DNA of 7,330 nucleotides from positions 1 to 7,330 of the forward strand of contig JAHJWA010000097.1 of NCBI GenBank assembly GCA_018828205.1. Direction: 5' to 3'. The position numbers and the translations under genes are program-made. The notes beneath the pieces are model-generated. The model saw only the letters and a program-made list of their open reading frames with translations, was not told where the DNA came from and ran no database searches. Source of the DNA: Alphaproteobacteria bacterium. GTDB lineage: Bacteria > Pseudomonadota > Alphaproteobacteria > Sphingomonadales > Sphingomonadaceae. Of the stretch, positions 5,934 to 7,330 are shown piece after piece (position 1 is the stretch's first letter; each line of letters starts with the position of its first letter).

Positions 5934-6706
5934 GATGGCGCTCCGTTGCGGGCCTGCTCGCGGGCAAGATAGATCACGTCGCGGCTCTGGTCGAGTAGGT
6001 GCTGACCGCTGTCGACGAACAGCGTCTGGCCGCTCGCCATCCAGCCTTGCGCCAGGAACAGCGCGGCGGCTGCGACCTCTTCGGGCGCGGTCTTGCGCTG
6101 GAGCAGGTTGAGCCGATGCGAGATCTCGGTTTCCTGCTGCGCCTGGTCGTGGCTGGCGAGAATGGCGCCGGGCGCGAGCCCGTAGACCCGGTCCTCCGCT
6201 CGCTCGCGCGCCTTGCTCAGCATCGCCACGGTGGCGTGGAGCGCATGCTTGCTCATGGTGTAGCTGAAGAAATCGGGGTTGGGGTTGCGGATCTTCTGGT
6301 CGGTGACCTGGATGACCCGCAGCCCGCCATCGGTGCGCGCGTTGGCGAGGAAGGCCTGCGCCATCCGCGCGGGGGTCGCGGCGTTGATCGTCATGGCGCG
6401 TCGGCCGGTTGCGGGGTCGAGCGAGGCGGCGGTGTCGCATTCGAACACGGAGGCGCAATTGACCAGCACGCGCCAGGTGCCGAGCCGCGCCGCCAGCCTT
6501 TCGACCATCGCCACCGCGGCATCGCCATCCTCCAGGTCGCAGCGCGCGGTCTCGGCGCTGGGCAGGGCGGCGGTAAGCGTCTCGGCCGCTTCACGCGAAT
6601 TCCCGTAATGCACGACGACGTGCCAGCCCGCCTCGCCGAACGCCCTTGCGATCGCGGCGCCAATACGCTTCGCTCCGCCGGTGATCAGGACCGCGGGGCG
6701 GGTCAT
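5930..6706 (-). CDS. Short-chain dehydrogenase/reductase, FolM/pteridine-reductase-like
   Basis: A 258-residue classical SDR. The Rossmann start is LITGGAKRIGAAIARAFG (7-24), with R14 and the NS pair at 36-37 suggesting NADPH. The usual NNAG/NNAS motif reads NCAS (83-86). The active site is VTDQ (D136) followed by YTMSK (Y149, K153): an aspartate takes the place of the classical serine, as in FolM (dihydromonapterin reductase) and in pteridine reductase PTR1. The end SGQTLFVDSGQHL also resembles FolM, followed by about 20 extra residues. A reduced pterin is therefore the best guess for substrate, but many SDRs carry this pattern without tests. The ATG at 6706 is the only start: the frame is open upstream only to a stop at 6749-6751 with no other start codon. 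No ribosome binding site precedes it directly, and translation may depend on a short frame ending on this ATG. The gene overlaps the cytochrome gene by 4 bases. Confidence 0.88.
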   Translation of the reverse strand: MTRPAVLITGGAKRIGAAIARAFGEAGWHVVVHYGNSREAAETLTAALPSAETARCDLEDGDAAVAMVERLAARLGTWRVLVNCASVFECDTAASLDPATGRRAMTINAATPARMAQAFLANARTDGGLRVIQVTDQKIRNPNPDFFSYTMSKHALHATVAMLSKARERAEDRVYGLAPGAILASHDQAQQETEISHRLNLLQRKTAPEEVAAAALFLAQGWMASGQTLFVDSGQHLLDQSRDVIYLAREQARNGAPS

Positions 6707-6732
6707 GGGTCGGAATGGCCGGTGGCAAGCAT
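6703..6732 (-). CDS. Possible 9-codon upstream frame coupled to the SDR gene
   Basis: Reads MLATGHSDP and stops at TGA (6705 down to 6703), which overlaps the SDR start as ATGA. AAGGA (6742 down to 6738) stands 5 bases before its ATG, a good ribosome binding site, whereas the SDR ATG has none nearby. Ribosomes ending here could restart on the SDR. No peptide function is proposed; it is seen only as a translation-coupling device. It could be chance in GC-rich sequence. Confidence 0.4.
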   Translation of the reverse strand: MLATGHSDP

Positions 6733-6765
6733 CGCCGTCCTTGAACCATCATCGCGCCGCGAGGC

Positions 6766-6775
6766 AAAGCGCTTT
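6766..6775. repeat. Palindrome between the MOSC and SDR genes
   Basis: AAAGCGCTTT is a perfect 10-base palindrome starting 5 bases past the MOSC stop in the minus direction. It is extended by CGAG/CTCG flanks with a two-base offset. There is no T tract after it, so it is not a standard terminator; it might be an operator or chance. The rest of the 73-base gap (6707-6779) holds the short upstream frame and its ribosome binding site. Confidence 0.35.
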
Positions 6776-6779
6776 CTCG

Positions 6780-7330
6780 TCAGGCGGACGCCGCCTTGGC
6801 TGCCTTGGCGCGCCATTCGGCGCAAAGATGCTCGAGCGCGGCGATAACCTGCAATTGGGTGCGCGGTGCACGCTGCGCCGGATCGTAGAGGGCGGCGAAG
6901 AGCCGCGCGACGCTCCAGTCCTCGTGCCCGGTCTCCACACGCACCAGATGGTCCCCCGCCTGCGCCGTCCCTTCCTCGATCACGCGGTAGTACCAGCCGC
7001 AATTGTGTTCGCGCAGGATGCGCCTGACCATGCCCTTGCGACCGAAGCGGTGCTCGATCTTCCAGCAGGGCTGGCGCGGCTGGCTCACCGCGAGCAGCGC
7101 GGAGCCGAGGCGGAAACGATCGCCGATATGAACCGCGATCTCGGTCAGTCCGGTCGCGACGATGTTTTCCCCGAACGGCGCATCCCAGGAGAGTGCATCA
7201 TCGCCGCCCAGCCACTCGGCCCAGCCGGCGTAATGCTCCTGCGGATAGTGATGGACCGCCATATCCGGCCCGCCGTGATGTTTGGTGTCGGCCACCATAT
7301 CGCCTTCGAGACCGAAGCGGCGGATGGCGA
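6780..7330 (-). CDS. MOSC-domain protein, YiiM-like (5' end outside window)
   Basis: The frame is open from the window edge to TGA at 6782-6780, giving 182 visible residues. It begins AIRRFGLEGDMVADTKHHGGPD, and GLEGD...HHGGPDMAVHHYP is the typical MOSC/YiiM start region, so the ATG at 7298 is internal and the true start lies beyond 7330. Later motifs are FGENI, IGDRFRLG, the conserved cysteine in QPRQPCWKI and GWYYRVIEEG. YiiM-type proteins are about 220 residues, so roughly 40 residues are missing. MOSC domains bind molybdenum cofactor or carry sulfur for it; E. coli YiiM and YcbX protect against N-hydroxylated base analogues. Its place ahead of a pterin-reductase-like SDR and a molybdoenzyme fits a cofactor theme. 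The C terminus is alanine/lysine-rich (AEWRAKAAKAASA). Confidence 0.9.
   Translation of the reverse strand, partial: AIRRFGLEGDMVADTKHHGGPDMAVHHYPQEHYAGWAEWLGGDDALSWDAPFGENIVATGLTEIAVHIGDRFRLGSALLAVSQPRQPCWKIEHRFGRKGMVRRILREHNCGWYYRVIEEGTAQAGDHLVRVETGHEDWSVARLFAALYDPAQRAPRTQLQVIAALEHLCAEWRAKAAKAASA

Noticed and set aside
5049..6847. Long plus-strand frames at 5049-5972 and 5999-6847
   Set aside because: Antisense to the cytochrome and SDR genes, which have clear family motifs. Histidine-, arginine- and glutamate-rich composition is typical of reverse reading.
1..7330. CRISPR array, insertion sequence, prophage or transfer island
   Set aside because: No spaced repeats, transposase, integrase or terminal inverted repeats were seen, and base composition looks even across the window.

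Overview
The window is GC-rich and densely packed DNA of proteobacterial type. A two-gene Ku/LigD end-joining operon, a YbiI-type DksA/TraR protein, a CFA-type lipid methyltransferase and FolM-like and YiiM-like proteins together suggest an alphaproteobacterium, possibly of the Sphingomonadales. That placement is an inference from gene content and protein style and cannot be proven here.

Layout. Positions 1-2722 are on the plus strand and hold the 3' end of ku followed after 4 bases by a complete ligD with the order phosphoesterase-ligase-polymerase. This is a bacterial non-homologous end-joining (NHEJ) operon. Everything after it lies on the minus strand and converges on ligD with only 6 bases between stop codons. 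Read in the direction of transcription (from high to low coordinates), the minus-strand genes are: a MOSC-domain protein (its 5' end lies outside the window), a FolM/pteridine-reductase-like short-chain dehydrogenase (SDR), a four-helix b-type cytochrome, a Tat-exported lipoprotein of the sulfite oxidase/YedY molybdopterin fold, a CFA-synthase-like methyltransferase and a small YbiI-like C4 zinc-finger protein.

How the genes fit together. The SDR, cytochrome and molybdoenzyme genes overlap one another (by 4 and 11 bases) and are almost certainly co-translated. The cytochrome and molybdoenzyme make a plausible membrane-anchored redox pair, exchanging electrons between the quinone pool and an unknown periplasmic substrate. 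The MOSC and SDR genes upstream are both linked by family to molybdenum cofactor or pterin chemistry, so the cassette has a common theme; whether the parts work together is a hypothesis. A 9-codon reading frame with a good ribosome binding site ends on the SDR start codon and may drive its translation, since the SDR has no visible ribosome binding site of its own.

Non-coding features are few: a GC-rich 15-base tandem repeat upstream of the CFA-like gene, and an inverted repeat that would cover the ribosome binding site of the zinc-finger gene. No tRNA, rRNA, CRISPR array, insertion sequence or phage gene was seen. The most interesting items are the MOSC/SDR/cytochrome/molybdo-lipoprotein cassette, the short upstream frame, and altered bicarbonate-pocket residues in the CFA-like enzyme.
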